Assembly (NCBI GenBank): GCA_017557435.1
Contig: JAFYYR010000028.1
Coordinates: 62,001 to 126,000 of the forward strand
DNA length: 64,000 nucleotides
Origin: Pseudobutyrivibrio sp.
Lineage (GTDB): Bacteria > Bacillota > Clostridia > Lachnospirales > Lachnospiraceae
Direction: 5' to 3'
A model generated the notes under the pieces. The model had not been told where the DNA came from. It was given only the letters and a program-made list of their open reading frames with translations, and did not search any database. Below are positions 53,095-62,106 of the stretch, in pieces (positions within the stretch are counted from its first letter, which is position 1; each line of letters starts with the position of its first letter). Made by a program: the position numbers and the translations under genes.

Positions 53095-53164
53095 ATAAAT
53101 TATCCTCTTATAAAAAATTTGAGCCTATAATAAATTATTTTACTATAAAAACTTCTCTTAATAA

Positions 53165-53208
53165 AACAAGATTCTTGTGGGTATATTATTTAAAGATACC
53201 CACAAGAA
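53165..53208 (-). terminator. Stem-loop terminator after the LCP gene
   Basis: TTCTTGTGGGTAT and ATACCCACAAGAA pair (13 bp). Only a weak T-rich stretch (CTTGTTTTATT) follows on the minus strand, so it may leak into glmS. Confidence 0.65.
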
Positions 53209-53230
53209 ACCCTAGTTATTATTCCTATGT

Positions 53231-54805
53231 TTATTGAGACGAATCCGGCGTCTGGTTGACTGTAGCACTGCCCTCACTTGTACCAGTGTCACTAGATACC
53301 TTATCAGATATAGCCTGAACAGATTCTGTTACAGTGTAATCCTGCTGGTCATAGAGGTACTCATGAAGCTTAACTACATTAGTGCTAAGTGTACATGGTA
53401 CAACCAAGCTTCCCTTGCTACCGAATGTACCAGTAGTCAAATCAAATGGGAATCCTGAAGAACCAACAATTTCGTAATCCTTTACTGCAGTAGCCATAGA
53501 AATAAGCTGTGTCTTAGACAAGTTTGTAGACATATTATCAAAGACATGGTCTGTAATCTTGTTAAGTGTAACCAAGTCTGCCTTTTTAGCCTTTTCAACA
53601 ATCATATTAACTACCATACGCTGGTTTGCTGCACGACCGTAATCGTTATCTACAGCGTATCTGTTACGACAGTAACCAACTACCTGCGCACCGTTGAGCT
53701 TGTATGTACCTGGAGAATCGAAGTAGCAATCGCTCTTCTTCCAACCATCCTTTTCATCTGGATGGTAGTTAAGTACATTTTCAACCTCGGCAATATATCC
53801 TGCAAGAGCGTTCTGGTGAGTGTCTGGGTTGTCAGTATTAATCATCTTCTGTGTAATCTCAAGCTCTAATCCGCCAAGATCATCAACGACAGTAGCAAGA
53901 GTCCAGAAATCAACAGCGACGAAACCATCTACAGAAATATCTAAGTTGGCATTGAGCATATTACAAGCTCCATCAGGGCCACTATGTCCGTATGCATAAT
54001 TGCACTTTCTGTACTTGTCGTCATCTACCTTAAGATAAGTATCACGCTGTACAGATACAAGCTTAACTTCCTTAGTGTCGTTATTAATAGCTGCAATCAT
54101 GATAGTATCGGAATTACCAGAATCAGTATTTCCTGTGCTACGGTTATCTACACCGAAAAGAGCAATGGTGGTGTAGTTGCTAAGAAGCTCTACTGTAGCC
54201 TCATCCAAGTCATTAGTCTCTTTCTCGTATTTGATACCTGTATCAATCTTGCTGATCTTGTTCCAAAGGAAGAATACCAATGCAAGAACTAAAAGAATTA
54301 CAACCTCAACTACAATAACTGTTCTTCTAGTCTTTTTCTTTTTATTTTTCTTAGGAGAGCTGCCCTTCTTTGAGCTAGATGGACGTCTTGATGCGCCTGC
54401 TGAGCTAGGTCTAGAAGAACCACCTCTACCTGAGCGAGAAGAACTGCTTCTAGTGCCTGGATGGCTAGCTGAATGACGTACAGGCTGTGATGATCTACGT
54501 GGCTGTCCCTGACGTGGTGCACCTGCTCTAGATGCTGCCTGGCGTGGTGCTCCCTGACGTGGTGCTCCTTGTCTTGGCGCGCCCTGACCCATAGTCTCAC
54601 CCTGGAGGTCGTAATTGTACATATCCATCTCATCACCATAAGACATATCGTAATTATCATAATTATCGTAATTCATCTGTCCCTGTGAATACTGAGAATC
54701 TGGTCTCCTACGAGGTGCTCCATTATTAACACGATTTGGTGTTCTGCCGGCACGGCTTCTATTGCCATTGCCTCTTGTCAAATCGTAATCTTCGAAATTA
54801 CTCAT
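53231..54805 (-). CDS. LytR-CpsA-Psr (LCP) family glycopolymer ligase
   Basis: The 524-residue protein has an LCP catalytic domain outside the membrane (about residues 200-440). It has ALFGVDNRSTGNTDSGNSDTIMIAAIN, VSVQRDTYLKV and the NRYAVDNDYGRAANQR arginine motif. It transfers polyprenyl-linked teichoic acids or polysaccharides to peptidoglycan. The single transmembrane helix is at about 162-181. The N-terminal cytoplasmic part is unusually long (160 residues), Arg, Pro, Gln and Ser-rich, with GAPRQ repeats, and is not part of the usual family layout. The C-terminal tail is Ser/Thr-rich. It sits next to polysaccharide genes. Confidence 0.93.
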   Translation of the reverse strand: MSNFEDYDLTRGNGNRSRAGRTPNRVNNGAPRRRPDSQYSQGQMNYDNYDNYDMSYGDEMDMYNYDLQGETMGQGAPRQGAPRQGAPRQAASRAGAPRQGQPRRSSQPVRHSASHPGTRSSSSRSGRGGSSRPSSAGASRRPSSSKKGSSPKKNKKKKTRRTVIVVEVVILLVLALVFFLWNKISKIDTGIKYEKETNDLDEATVELLSNYTTIALFGVDNRSTGNTDSGNSDTIMIAAINNDTKEVKLVSVQRDTYLKVDDDKYRKCNYAYGHSGPDGACNMLNANLDISVDGFVAVDFWTLATVVDDLGGLELEITQKMINTDNPDTHQNALAGYIAEVENVLNYHPDEKDGWKKSDCYFDSPGTYKLNGAQVVGYCRNRYAVDNDYGRAANQRMVVNMIVEKAKKADLVTLNKITDHVFDNMSTNLSKTQLISMATAVKDYEIVGSSGFPFDLTTGTFGSKGSLVVPCTLSTNVVKLHEYLYDQQDYTVTESVQAISDKVSSDTGTSEGSATVNQTPDSSQ

Positions 54806-54860
54806 TTTCCACTGTCTCCCATCTTTAAGTAGTAATCTTTAAAAATAGTAATACTGATTA

Positions 54861-54890
54861 AGTCTACTCTAGGTATTCTCATATTGTCAA
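54861..54890 (-). promoter_or_regulatory. Candidate promoter of the LCP gene
   Basis: On the minus strand, a consensus TTGACA (54890-54885) and TAGACT (54866-54861) are 18 bases apart, 56 bases before the LCP start. Confidence 0.55.
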
Positions 54891-54911
54891 GAAAACGGAA
54901 ATTATTCCGTC
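54888..54911 (-). terminator. Weak terminator after the 54968 glycosyltransferase
   Basis: ACGGAA pairs with TTCCGT around a four-base loop, and TTTTCTT follows. The T-run overlaps the -35 region of the LCP promoter. Confidence 0.5.
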
Positions 54912-54967
54912 ATATTCACTAAAAAAACCACCAAAAAATCAATAAACACGTCTAGCTTTTTTAGGTC

Positions 54968-56317
54968 TTATTCCTCCATTCCTGGAAGTCGATAATTTTC
55001 CATACCTACAGGCAGATTTTTGTTATAAAAGCCGTCACCTTTTTCAATTAGCTCCCCGTGTTTTTCCATAAGAAAGTCATGAGACTCCTCTGTGGAGATA
55101 TTGTCTTTATTTTTGTACCTTGCGATACACTTTGGAACTACTACAGTTCTATATCCTCTCTCACGAGCTCTGATGCAAAAATCAAGCATTGCATCTCGGC
55201 CTGATAGTCTAGGGTCAAAACCTCTAAGCATTCTGTATACTTTGGCATCAATCATGCAGCACCCGCTGTCTACCATAGCTACATCATGAGGCATGCTGGC
55301 AAGTCCCTCATAACTATCCCTGAAGATTCGCTGTCCGTGAAATGCTGGGTACTGAGCCCCATCTTCTCCGTAAATATATCCTACATTGTCAATGGTGAAT
55401 CCCCTGTTTATAAATCGGCATCCTACCACCGCCACATCTGGCTGACTGAGGTATGCATACATTCTTCTGGCATTATTTCTGGTGAAAAGCTTAACATTTT
55501 CATCTCTTAAAAACATGTAATCGCCAGAGAATCTCCTAAAGGAAGTTTCATCATAGTCGATATGCCACTTTTTCATATTGGCATCCACTCGCCCTCGGCA
55601 AATAACTCCCGTCTTCTTAAGGTAGGAAATGGCAAGGGCCATATGCTCATTACAGTAAAATCGCTCCGCTGCCCTGTCTTCTTTTGTCTTGATTTTATTC
55701 TCAACTCTCTTGTGATATAGAAGGGAAGGGATGTGCTCGATTTTTTCTTTTTTAAATGCTGCCCTCAGATAATACTCGTAAATATAGGCAGTCTTTGCCT
55801 TCTCATTAAACTCTCCCAGCTTTTTGTAGAGAGCAACTGGCAAACAAAAGAAATCTCCTATGTAATTAGTTTGCAAAAGAAGTTCTTTGTTGAAATCGCT
55901 TTTGAAATGGGGATTCATTCTATCTAGACCAATAAGTTCGTCTGAATCCGTATAGATGATAGAATTAAAATCCTCTCTAGAAGTGATTCTCTCATTTAAT
56001 GCACCAAGGGTCTTGGCGCTGAGACGGTCGTGCTGTCCCAGATAAACCAAATAATTTCCCTCAGCAAAATGAGCGCCAATGTTGTAAGCATAGGCGCCGC
56101 CTGATTTTTTCTTCAATCTTCTGTAATGAACCTTATCCACAATATCAGGGAAAAACTCCTTGATTGTGATTTCGATTGCATTAGAAGGATTGTTATCTAA
56201 AATATAAAGTTCAAATTCGCGATATTCTTGTTGGTCGATGGACTCAAGCATGTCCTTAAACTGGTCCATGTTGGTATCAATAGTCCATACGACTAATGTA
56301 AAATATGCATCTGCCAC
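54968..56317 (-). CDS. Glycosyltransferase, GT2-like
   Basis: The 449-residue protein has a GT-A type start (YFTLVVWTIDTNMDQFKDMLESIDQQEYREFELYILDNNPSNA). It also has YLGQHDRLS, which takes the place of the usual acidic loop, a YTDSDE-type metal motif, and PHFKSDFNKELLLQTNYIGDFFCLP near residue 150. A large extra domain follows, with a second acidic region (LSGRDAMLDFCIRARERGY). The start is a GTG whose G is shared with the stop of the upstream sugar transferase gene, so translation is coupled. It probably adds a sugar to the lipid-linked glycan begun by that enzyme. Confidence 0.8.
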   Translation of the reverse strand: MADAYFTLVVWTIDTNMDQFKDMLESIDQQEYREFELYILDNNPSNAIEITIKEFFPDIVDKVHYRRLKKKSGGAYAYNIGAHFAEGNYLVYLGQHDRLSAKTLGALNERITSREDFNSIIYTDSDELIGLDRMNPHFKSDFNKELLLQTNYIGDFFCLPVALYKKLGEFNEKAKTAYIYEYYLRAAFKKEKIEHIPSLLYHKRVENKIKTKEDRAAERFYCNEHMALAISYLKKTGVICRGRVDANMKKWHIDYDETSFRRFSGDYMFLRDENVKLFTRNNARRMYAYLSQPDVAVVGCRFINRGFTIDNVGYIYGEDGAQYPAFHGQRIFRDSYEGLASMPHDVAMVDSGCCMIDAKVYRMLRGFDPRLSGRDAMLDFCIRARERGYRTVVVPKCIARYKNKDNISTEESHDFLMEKHGELIEKGDGFYNKNLPVGMENYRLPGMEE

Positions 56318-57738
56318 TATTTCGAGCCCTTTCCGCCAAAAACAACAGCTATAGTCTTTAATATAATTCTAATATCAAGTCCCAAGGACCAATCAGAAAT
56401 ATACTGTGTATCAAGGGCAACAACTTTCTCAAAATCCTTGATGTCACTGCGACCACTTACCTGCCACATTCCAGTAAGGCCTGGCTTAATTGAAAGACGA
56501 GCCTTGTGATGAAGAGCATATCTTTCGTACTCATCCTCAAGAGGAGGTCTGGTACCAACAAGTGACATGTCTCCAATGAGAACATTCAAAAACTGTGGCA
56601 ATTCATCAATTGAATATTTTCTAAGGAAATGTCCGATAGGAATGATTCTTGGGTCATTTTCCATCTTGAACATATTTCCCTCTATCTCATTTTGATCTAA
56701 CAGTTCCTTTTTGCGCTCCTCAGCGTCCACATACATGGTACGGAACTTATAAATCTTGAATCTGCGTCCATTTTGACCAATACGAGTCTGTGTAAAAAAT
56801 ACTGGTCCTGGAGACTGAATTTTAATAATAGGTGCAAAGATAATAAATGCAATGGCTGTAAGTATAAGACCAACCAGCGCCCCAACAATATCCATAACTC
56901 TCTTAAGGAAAGCCTGCTTGTTGTTGGAAATATGCATACTTGTGGTAAGTACTACATAGTCACCATAAGTCTCCATTATTCTGTTAGGCATTAAGTTGTT
57001 GGTGTGAATGAGGGCCATGTGAACTGTAAGTCCCTGCTCAACAAGTCGTCCTGCAAGGCTCTCCTCACTGGCTCTAGTGTTACCATCAAGGAACACTTCA
57101 TCAACAACATTGGTTCTGAGATATTCTAGTAGATTGTCAGCGGATGCAACTACAGGAATGCCCTGTATCTCCTGACCTGTCATATCCTCATCTACAACTG
57201 CCACGCCCTCTACCTTAAACTCTGTGTATGGGCTGTGGGCAATCTCAGAAAGACAGTGCTCTACTGTGGAAGACTCAGCCACCACAATCATAGACCTCTT
57301 ATTGATATCAAGAAGCTTTCTGCGTCGAATTAATCTCTTCCAAACAACTCTGAAGAAATAGGTAACAAATACCATTGCAACAGCAAAGGCACCTATTGCA
57401 AAACGGGAGTAGTAGTATGTAGTCTGGCTAGCATACATGTACACAAATATACCCAAGAAATTAATTACGCAATGCCAAATTGTAGACGTAAGCTCCTGAT
57501 ATTTAGTTCGTCTAAGTATTCCTGTGTAAGTCTCTGAGAAAAGCACACCTGTCAAATCAATGAATGGCAAAATCTTTGCCAGGTTCTGATACAAGTTGTA
57601 CCACTCATATTTATCTAGAAAGATAATACTGTGAAACTTAAGGTATACACCTATGAAGAGGGCAATTTCAGCTGCCAACATATCCAGCATTATGAAATCT
57701 AGATGTTTTACCCAGGAACGTTTTTTCTTCTTATACAC
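56317..57738 (-). CDS. Polyprenyl-phosphate sugar-1-phosphate transferase (priming enzyme)
   Basis: The 473-residue membrane protein has an N-terminal module of about four helices. A Rossmann-like domain (CoA_binding_3 type, about 140-240) follows, then a transmembrane hairpin and the catalytic bacterial sugar transferase domain. Motifs are KRVMDIVGALVGL, SPGPVFFTQTRIGQNGRRFKIYKFRTM, RKYSIDELPQFLNVLIGDMSLVGTRPP and GLTGMWQVSGRSD. It transfers a hexose- or HexNAc-phosphate to undecaprenyl phosphate to begin surface polysaccharide synthesis. The start is GTG after AGGAG. Confidence 0.93.
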   Translation of the reverse strand: MYKKKKRSWVKHLDFIMLDMLAAEIALFIGVYLKFHSIIFLDKYEWYNLYQNLAKILPFIDLTGVLFSETYTGILRRTKYQELTSTIWHCVINFLGIFVYMYASQTTYYYSRFAIGAFAVAMVFVTYFFRVVWKRLIRRRKLLDINKRSMIVVAESSTVEHCLSEIAHSPYTEFKVEGVAVVDEDMTGQEIQGIPVVASADNLLEYLRTNVVDEVFLDGNTRASEESLAGRLVEQGLTVHMALIHTNNLMPNRIMETYGDYVVLTTSMHISNNKQAFLKRVMDIVGALVGLILTAIAFIIFAPIIKIQSPGPVFFTQTRIGQNGRRFKIYKFRTMYVDAEERKKELLDQNEIEGNMFKMENDPRIIPIGHFLRKYSIDELPQFLNVLIGDMSLVGTRPPLEDEYERYALHHKARLSIKPGLTGMWQVSGRSDIKDFEKVVALDTQYISDWSLGLDIRIILKTIAVVFGGKGSK

Positions 57739-57775
57739 GTTTATCTCCTAAAAGCTTCGGGATATACCCTAATTT

Positions 57776-59002
57776 TTAGAGTGTAACTCCATTTTTCTCA
57801 AGCAATTCTCTTGCACTATCAACCGAATCAACACCATGGAGATTCTTGATTGGTGCAAATTCTCTAACTCTATCCACCTCGAATGCCAGATTTGAATCCA
57901 TCATGTGAACCATATCAAGCACTAATAACTCAAACTTGTAGCCGTTTGGTGACTCAGGTGATACCTGGTTGCCATCAGCATCAATATGAGGAATTTTCTT
58001 CTCAACAACATGTACCATCATATTGTTGTTAACTATCTCATCTAACTTTTCAAGAGAGAAAAGGTAATTAAGGATAACGCCGTACTTGTAAAGAAGGCTG
58101 CCATCCTCTGCCTTGGCCTCTGCCATCTCATCAGACATCTCGTAGTACTCTACGATTGAAGGCTTGCCATCCTCTAAGCAAAGAAGTCCCATTTTCTCCT
58201 GTGGGTCTACCTTTCTAACTACCTTAGAGCCAGCCTGGAAACCACCTGCAATTGTAGCACCTACAAATACTGGGTCAGCAATACGCTGGCAAACATTATC
58301 TACAGCGAAAATGTTAATCCACTTAACCCCCTTTGATTTTAAATCCTTATCAAGACCTGCCTTGACCATAGATGCATACCAACCACCATTACCATTAGGT
58401 GATGTAGCAAGACGGCCCTTGTCCTCTAAGAGAAGCTTGCCATCGTAATCTACAGCACATGCCATATCCTGAATGAAATACTGAACATATTCAGGGTTAT
58501 ATCCGAAATAATCATGCTCCTTGAAGAAAGCTCTAGTAGCCTGATCATTTTTTTCACTTGTCATGATATAGAGGGGAACGAAGCATCCTGCCTGCTTTAC
58601 CACATCCATAAGATTGTTAATGAGACACTGGAAAATGTAAAGCTCTCTAGTCTTACCCACATTGAAGCAACCCTTTGGTAAATCAAATCCAAGTCTAGTA
58701 CCCATGCCACCTGCAAGAAGTACTGCTGCAACCTCACCCTTTTTGATAGCCTCAAGACCAACAGCCTGAAACTCATCATGTCTCTTTTCAATCTCAGAAA
58801 TCTCTACAGCAGGAGGAACAGAAAACTGTCCTCTTTCGGCAGACTCATCTCCACCGATAAGCTTGAAATCAGACCAGTTAATATTCTCAATCTGATTAAG
58901 AAATTCTGCTTGTTTTGAAGCATCAAGCTCGTCAAAGAATTTCATGACGTGCTCCTGCTTATTCTCCCTCAACACATTAATAGCTTGTTCTTTAGTAAAC
59001 AT
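57776..59002 (-). CDS. UDP-sugar pyrophosphorylase (UDPGP type, UAP1/AGX-like)
   Basis: The 408-residue protein has the GT-A-like nucleotidyltransferase fold. It has AAVLLAGGMGTRLGFDLPKGCFNVG near residue 95 and the metal and uridine motifs YIMTSEKND, SPNGNGGWYASM and NIFAVDNVCQRIADPVF. The family makes UDP-GlcNAc, UDP-GalNAc or UDP-Glc from UTP and the sugar 1-phosphate. The eukaryotic-type form is less common in bacteria than GlmU or GalU but is well known in Lachnospiraceae and Bacteroides. It is placed between glycosyltransferase genes, so it could supply their donor. Confidence 0.9.
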   Translation of the reverse strand: MFTKEQAINVLRENKQEHVMKFFDELDASKQAEFLNQIENINWSDFKLIGGDESAERGQFSVPPAVEISEIEKRHDEFQAVGLEAIKKGEVAAVLLAGGMGTRLGFDLPKGCFNVGKTRELYIFQCLINNLMDVVKQAGCFVPLYIMTSEKNDQATRAFFKEHDYFGYNPEYVQYFIQDMACAVDYDGKLLLEDKGRLATSPNGNGGWYASMVKAGLDKDLKSKGVKWINIFAVDNVCQRIADPVFVGATIAGGFQAGSKVVRKVDPQEKMGLLCLEDGKPSIVEYYEMSDEMAEAKAEDGSLLYKYGVILNYLFSLEKLDEIVNNNMMVHVVEKKIPHIDADGNQVSPESPNGYKFELLVLDMVHMMDSNLAFEVDRVREFAPIKNLHGVDSVDSARELLEKNGVTL

Positions 59003-59072
59003 TATAAATTATTCTCCTTTACTTAGCTATATTTTTAACTATATAAGTCAAAACACCTTTTAACAAACCCGC

Positions 59073-60917
59073 CTATATATTAAACGAGTAATCAAAAGTC
59101 TTTAAGGAAAGATTAGGGTTATAATATGGATCCCCCTTTTCTATAACCTCTTTCCATTTAGATGTGAAGTATGCAGTCTCAGCTTCCATACGTGAGCGCT
59201 TATCAGGGTCCTCTAAATCAAGACCTCTGCTAACTGACTCCAAGTGATACCATTCTGAGAATGGTGTATATACACATAAAAGATTCTTTGCTCGAAGCTT
59301 CAAGCAATAATCCACATCGTTAAATGCAACTGCAAGCCCCTCATCGAAACCACCTACCGCAAGGTAGTCTTCTTTTGAAGTAAGTAGGCATGCACCAGTC
59401 ACAGCTGATAAATCCTGGACGCAAGTGCTTCGGTAGAAATATCCTACCTGCTCTCGTCCGCTTCCTAAGAACTGTGAGTTGGCAACACCGCCAAGTCCTA
59501 ATATAAGGCCGGCGTGCTGAACTGTGTTGTTGCCGTAATAAAGTCTAGCTCCAACAGCACCAACATCCTCACGGCGAGCAAATCCAAGCATCTCAGAAAT
59601 TGCATCACCATTTATCATTCTGGTGTCATTATTTAAAAGGAGAATGTACTCTCCCTTGGCATGTTCAACACCATAATTAACAAGGGCTGAATAATTAAAC
59701 TGGCCCTTAGTTTCTGGAAATTCTTTTGTATAGTCAAATACTCTGGCGCTTATGTCATTTCTCATCTGAAGCTCATGATAGTATGCACCAAGTGCCTCGT
59801 CAGTAGAATTGTTTTCCACAATTACAAACTCGATATTGTTGTATTCATTGTTCTCAATGATGCTATCCACACATGCCTGCAAATCCTTAAGATGGTCCCT
59901 ATTTGGAATCACAATAGACACAAGTGGCGAACCTGGCCAGCGGTATTTAGTGCGATAATATCCAAGATGAGTATCCAGCTGCACATTGGCAGGAATGCCA
60001 AGTCTCTTGTAGTGCTCCTCAACTGCTCGGCGACCATTTTCATAGGCATACATCTTAGCCTCCGGGTGGTCTGCAGTAGATGCAGGGTGGGTGCGCCAGT
60101 GATAAAGCACTCGTGGAATATGGTAAATGTTTTTGCATTTCTCAAGTACTCGCAAATCAAAATCGTGGTCCTGTGCACCGTCAAATTCTGACCGGATACC
60201 ACCGCTTGATTTAACAATATCAGCCCTTACCACAAAAAGGTGGGTGATATAGTTGTGGCTGCAGAGCAAATCTATATTGAAATCTGACTTAAAGTGAGGA
60301 AGGAAATATTCCTTGGACTCCATGTCGATTTTATCCTCGTCAGAATAGAGAGCCTGGATTGTGCGGTCCTCATTAAGAGCCTTTGCAATATAGTACATAG
60401 CATCTGGAGTAATCAGGTCATCGTGATCCGTAAATCCGATAAATTCTCCAGTGGCAAGTGCCAGTGCCGCATTGGTATTGCCTGCTATACCTGTGTTGTC
60501 CTCAAGCTTCTTGTAGATGATTCTCTCATCCCACACGCCATCAGTTGCCTTAAGAATTATATCTCTAAGACCCTCCTTTGGACTGCCGTCAGCAAGACAA
60601 AGCTGCCAGTTAGGATAGGTCTGAGCAGTAAATGACTGAATCAATTCTACGAGAAATCTCTCTGGAGTATTGTACAGCGGAATAGCTATACTAATCACAG
60701 GATTGAACTTGAAAATGGTATGACGCTGCTTTTCAAGGTCCTTGTCTGTCACAGGGTGAGCCTTCAAGAACTGTGCGTAGCTATAGTGCTCCTGGTCGTG
60801 TCCCAGAGCCTTTCTGATAGTCTTAGCAACAGTCTTCTTAAGGCCGTAGTGCTGAAGATACAGCAGACCCTTTTCTATTTTATTTTTAGGTTGTTTGTAT
60901 TCTCTAATATCACTCAT
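59073..60917 (-). CDS. Two-domain family 2 glycosyltransferase
   Basis: The 614-residue protein has a helical N-terminus of about 60 residues. GT-A domain 1 follows (PVISIAIPLYNTPERFLVELIQSFTAQ, GFTDHDDLI, ALYSDEDKID, and FDGAQDHDFDLRV). Domain 2 begins at about residue 330 (SPLVSIVIPNRDHLKDLQACVDSI, LLLNNDTRMI, GGFDEGLAVAFNDVDYCLKLR). Such tandem GT2 enzymes make repeating units in rhamnan or galactan-type surface glycans. It lies 71 bp downstream of the acyltransferase gene's transcription direction, in the same run as the priming enzyme. Confidence 0.92.
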   Translation of the reverse strand: MSDIREYKQPKNKIEKGLLYLQHYGLKKTVAKTIRKALGHDQEHYSYAQFLKAHPVTDKDLEKQRHTIFKFNPVISIAIPLYNTPERFLVELIQSFTAQTYPNWQLCLADGSPKEGLRDIILKATDGVWDERIIYKKLEDNTGIAGNTNAALALATGEFIGFTDHDDLITPDAMYYIAKALNEDRTIQALYSDEDKIDMESKEYFLPHFKSDFNIDLLCSHNYITHLFVVRADIVKSSGGIRSEFDGAQDHDFDLRVLEKCKNIYHIPRVLYHWRTHPASTADHPEAKMYAYENGRRAVEEHYKRLGIPANVQLDTHLGYYRTKYRWPGSPLVSIVIPNRDHLKDLQACVDSIIENNEYNNIEFVIVENNSTDEALGAYYHELQMRNDISARVFDYTKEFPETKGQFNYSALVNYGVEHAKGEYILLLNNDTRMINGDAISEMLGFARREDVGAVGARLYYGNNTVQHAGLILGLGGVANSQFLGSGREQVGYFYRSTCVQDLSAVTGACLLTSKEDYLAVGGFDEGLAVAFNDVDYCLKLRAKNLLCVYTPFSEWYHLESVSRGLDLEDPDKRSRMEAETAYFTSKWKEVIEKGDPYYNPNLSLKTFDYSFNI

Positions 60918-60935
60918 GTTGTTCTAATCCATGAT

Positions 60936-62006
60936 TTATTTTAGTTTCAAAAGCTGCTTCTCAAATAGATGCCAGCTGATAAAAGCAAGTGGTACCACTA
61001 TCAAAATGGACACTCCTAAATTTACATAAGGGTCCATAAGTACCATATAGCCGTCTGGAGCATGGCCAAGCACATCTATCACCCTCTGCTGCACAAAGAA
61101 CGAGAAAATGTAAACACCATAGGAGATATCTCCCACCCTGTTGTAGAACTTGGAAATCTTCCAGTATCCAAATCCCACAAACAAAACTATGTATGCTCCA
61201 AATATCGTAAATGCGATTTCAAAATCCAAAAAATAAACTGCTGCCACAAGTCCTGCAAGGGCAATCAGCGCATATTTCCATGACATGATTATCCTGTCAC
61301 GATAAAGATAATACATAACACCGATTTCAAATTCCCATGTCAGTCTGCCAAAATTCACAAGGAAATTGGTAGGCATATAGTCTGCAGCATTGCCGTATTT
61401 CATGTAAAAATAAAGAGCTGCGGAAGCTGCAATAAATCCAAAAATCCCTCTCTTGTGCCGCCTAAAAAGTGGAACCATAGCAAGCACTAAAAGATAACAA
61501 ATCACCTCATGCTGCAGAGTCCAAATACTGCCATTGGCACTCTGATTAATATGAAATGAAAATACTCCAGGAAGTCTATTGGCTCCTGAGATAAATATCA
61601 AATTCAAAAGATATGTATCAACTCTGCCAGTCTCGTGACCGCTAAAATATGTAGCTCTGTCAAGTACAGAAAACATAGGTCCAAGAACAAGTGCAGAAAC
61701 CAGAACGAACAGTGCCAACAGTGGCCATATACGCAAAAATCTGGCTTTTAAATACTTGAATACATTATTACTTCTATCGTAGCTTCTATAAATTAAAAAG
61801 CCGCTGATTATAAAAAATATATCTACGCCCACCTGACCTGAAAGCGCCTTATGAAATGTCAGGGTGTACATCAAATCCTGCTGCTGCGCATTGGAACACA
61901 AGGCAAAGGAATGCATGTACATAACCATAAGGGCGGCGACTAATCTCACTAGGTTAAGATTGTTATCTCTACCCAAAGATCTACTTCCTAATGTATTATT
62001 TTCCAT
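60936..62006 (-). CDS. Acyltransferase family 3 membrane protein (OafA-like)
   Basis: ATG 62006 is used, with AAGGA upstream; the codon before is TTG. The 356-residue protein has about ten transmembrane helices and the acyltransferase_3 marks NLNLVRLVAALMVMYMHS (with the conserved His), QVGVDIFFIISGFLI and NGSIWTLQHEVICYLL. These enzymes O-acetylate or otherwise acylate polysaccharides at the membrane. It lies 18 bp upstream of the glycosyltransferase gene, consistent with decoration of the same glycan. Confidence 0.93.
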   Translation of the reverse strand: MENNTLGSRSLGRDNNLNLVRLVAALMVMYMHSFALCSNAQQQDLMYTLTFHKALSGQVGVDIFFIISGFLIYRSYDRSNNVFKYLKARFLRIWPLLALFVLVSALVLGPMFSVLDRATYFSGHETGRVDTYLLNLIFISGANRLPGVFSFHINQSANGSIWTLQHEVICYLLVLAMVPLFRRHKRGIFGFIAASAALYFYMKYGNAADYMPTNFLVNFGRLTWEFEIGVMYYLYRDRIIMSWKYALIALAGLVAAVYFLDFEIAFTIFGAYIVLFVGFGYWKISKFYNRVGDISYGVYIFSFFVQQRVIDVLGHAPDGYMVLMDPYVNLGVSILIVVPLAFISWHLFEKQLLKLK

Positions 62007-62106
62007 CAAAAATATTCCTTAAAGTAAGTCTCTTTAACTGGTTCATTTTATCATATAGCCTTGATTCATACAAATTGTGCACAGCCGAGATTTTATACCA
62101 TCTTTC

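Noticed and set aside
53095-53230. Possible glmS ribozyme upstream of glmS
   Set aside because: The gap is short and already holds the terminator of the LCP gene. The conserved ribozyme core sequence was not seen.
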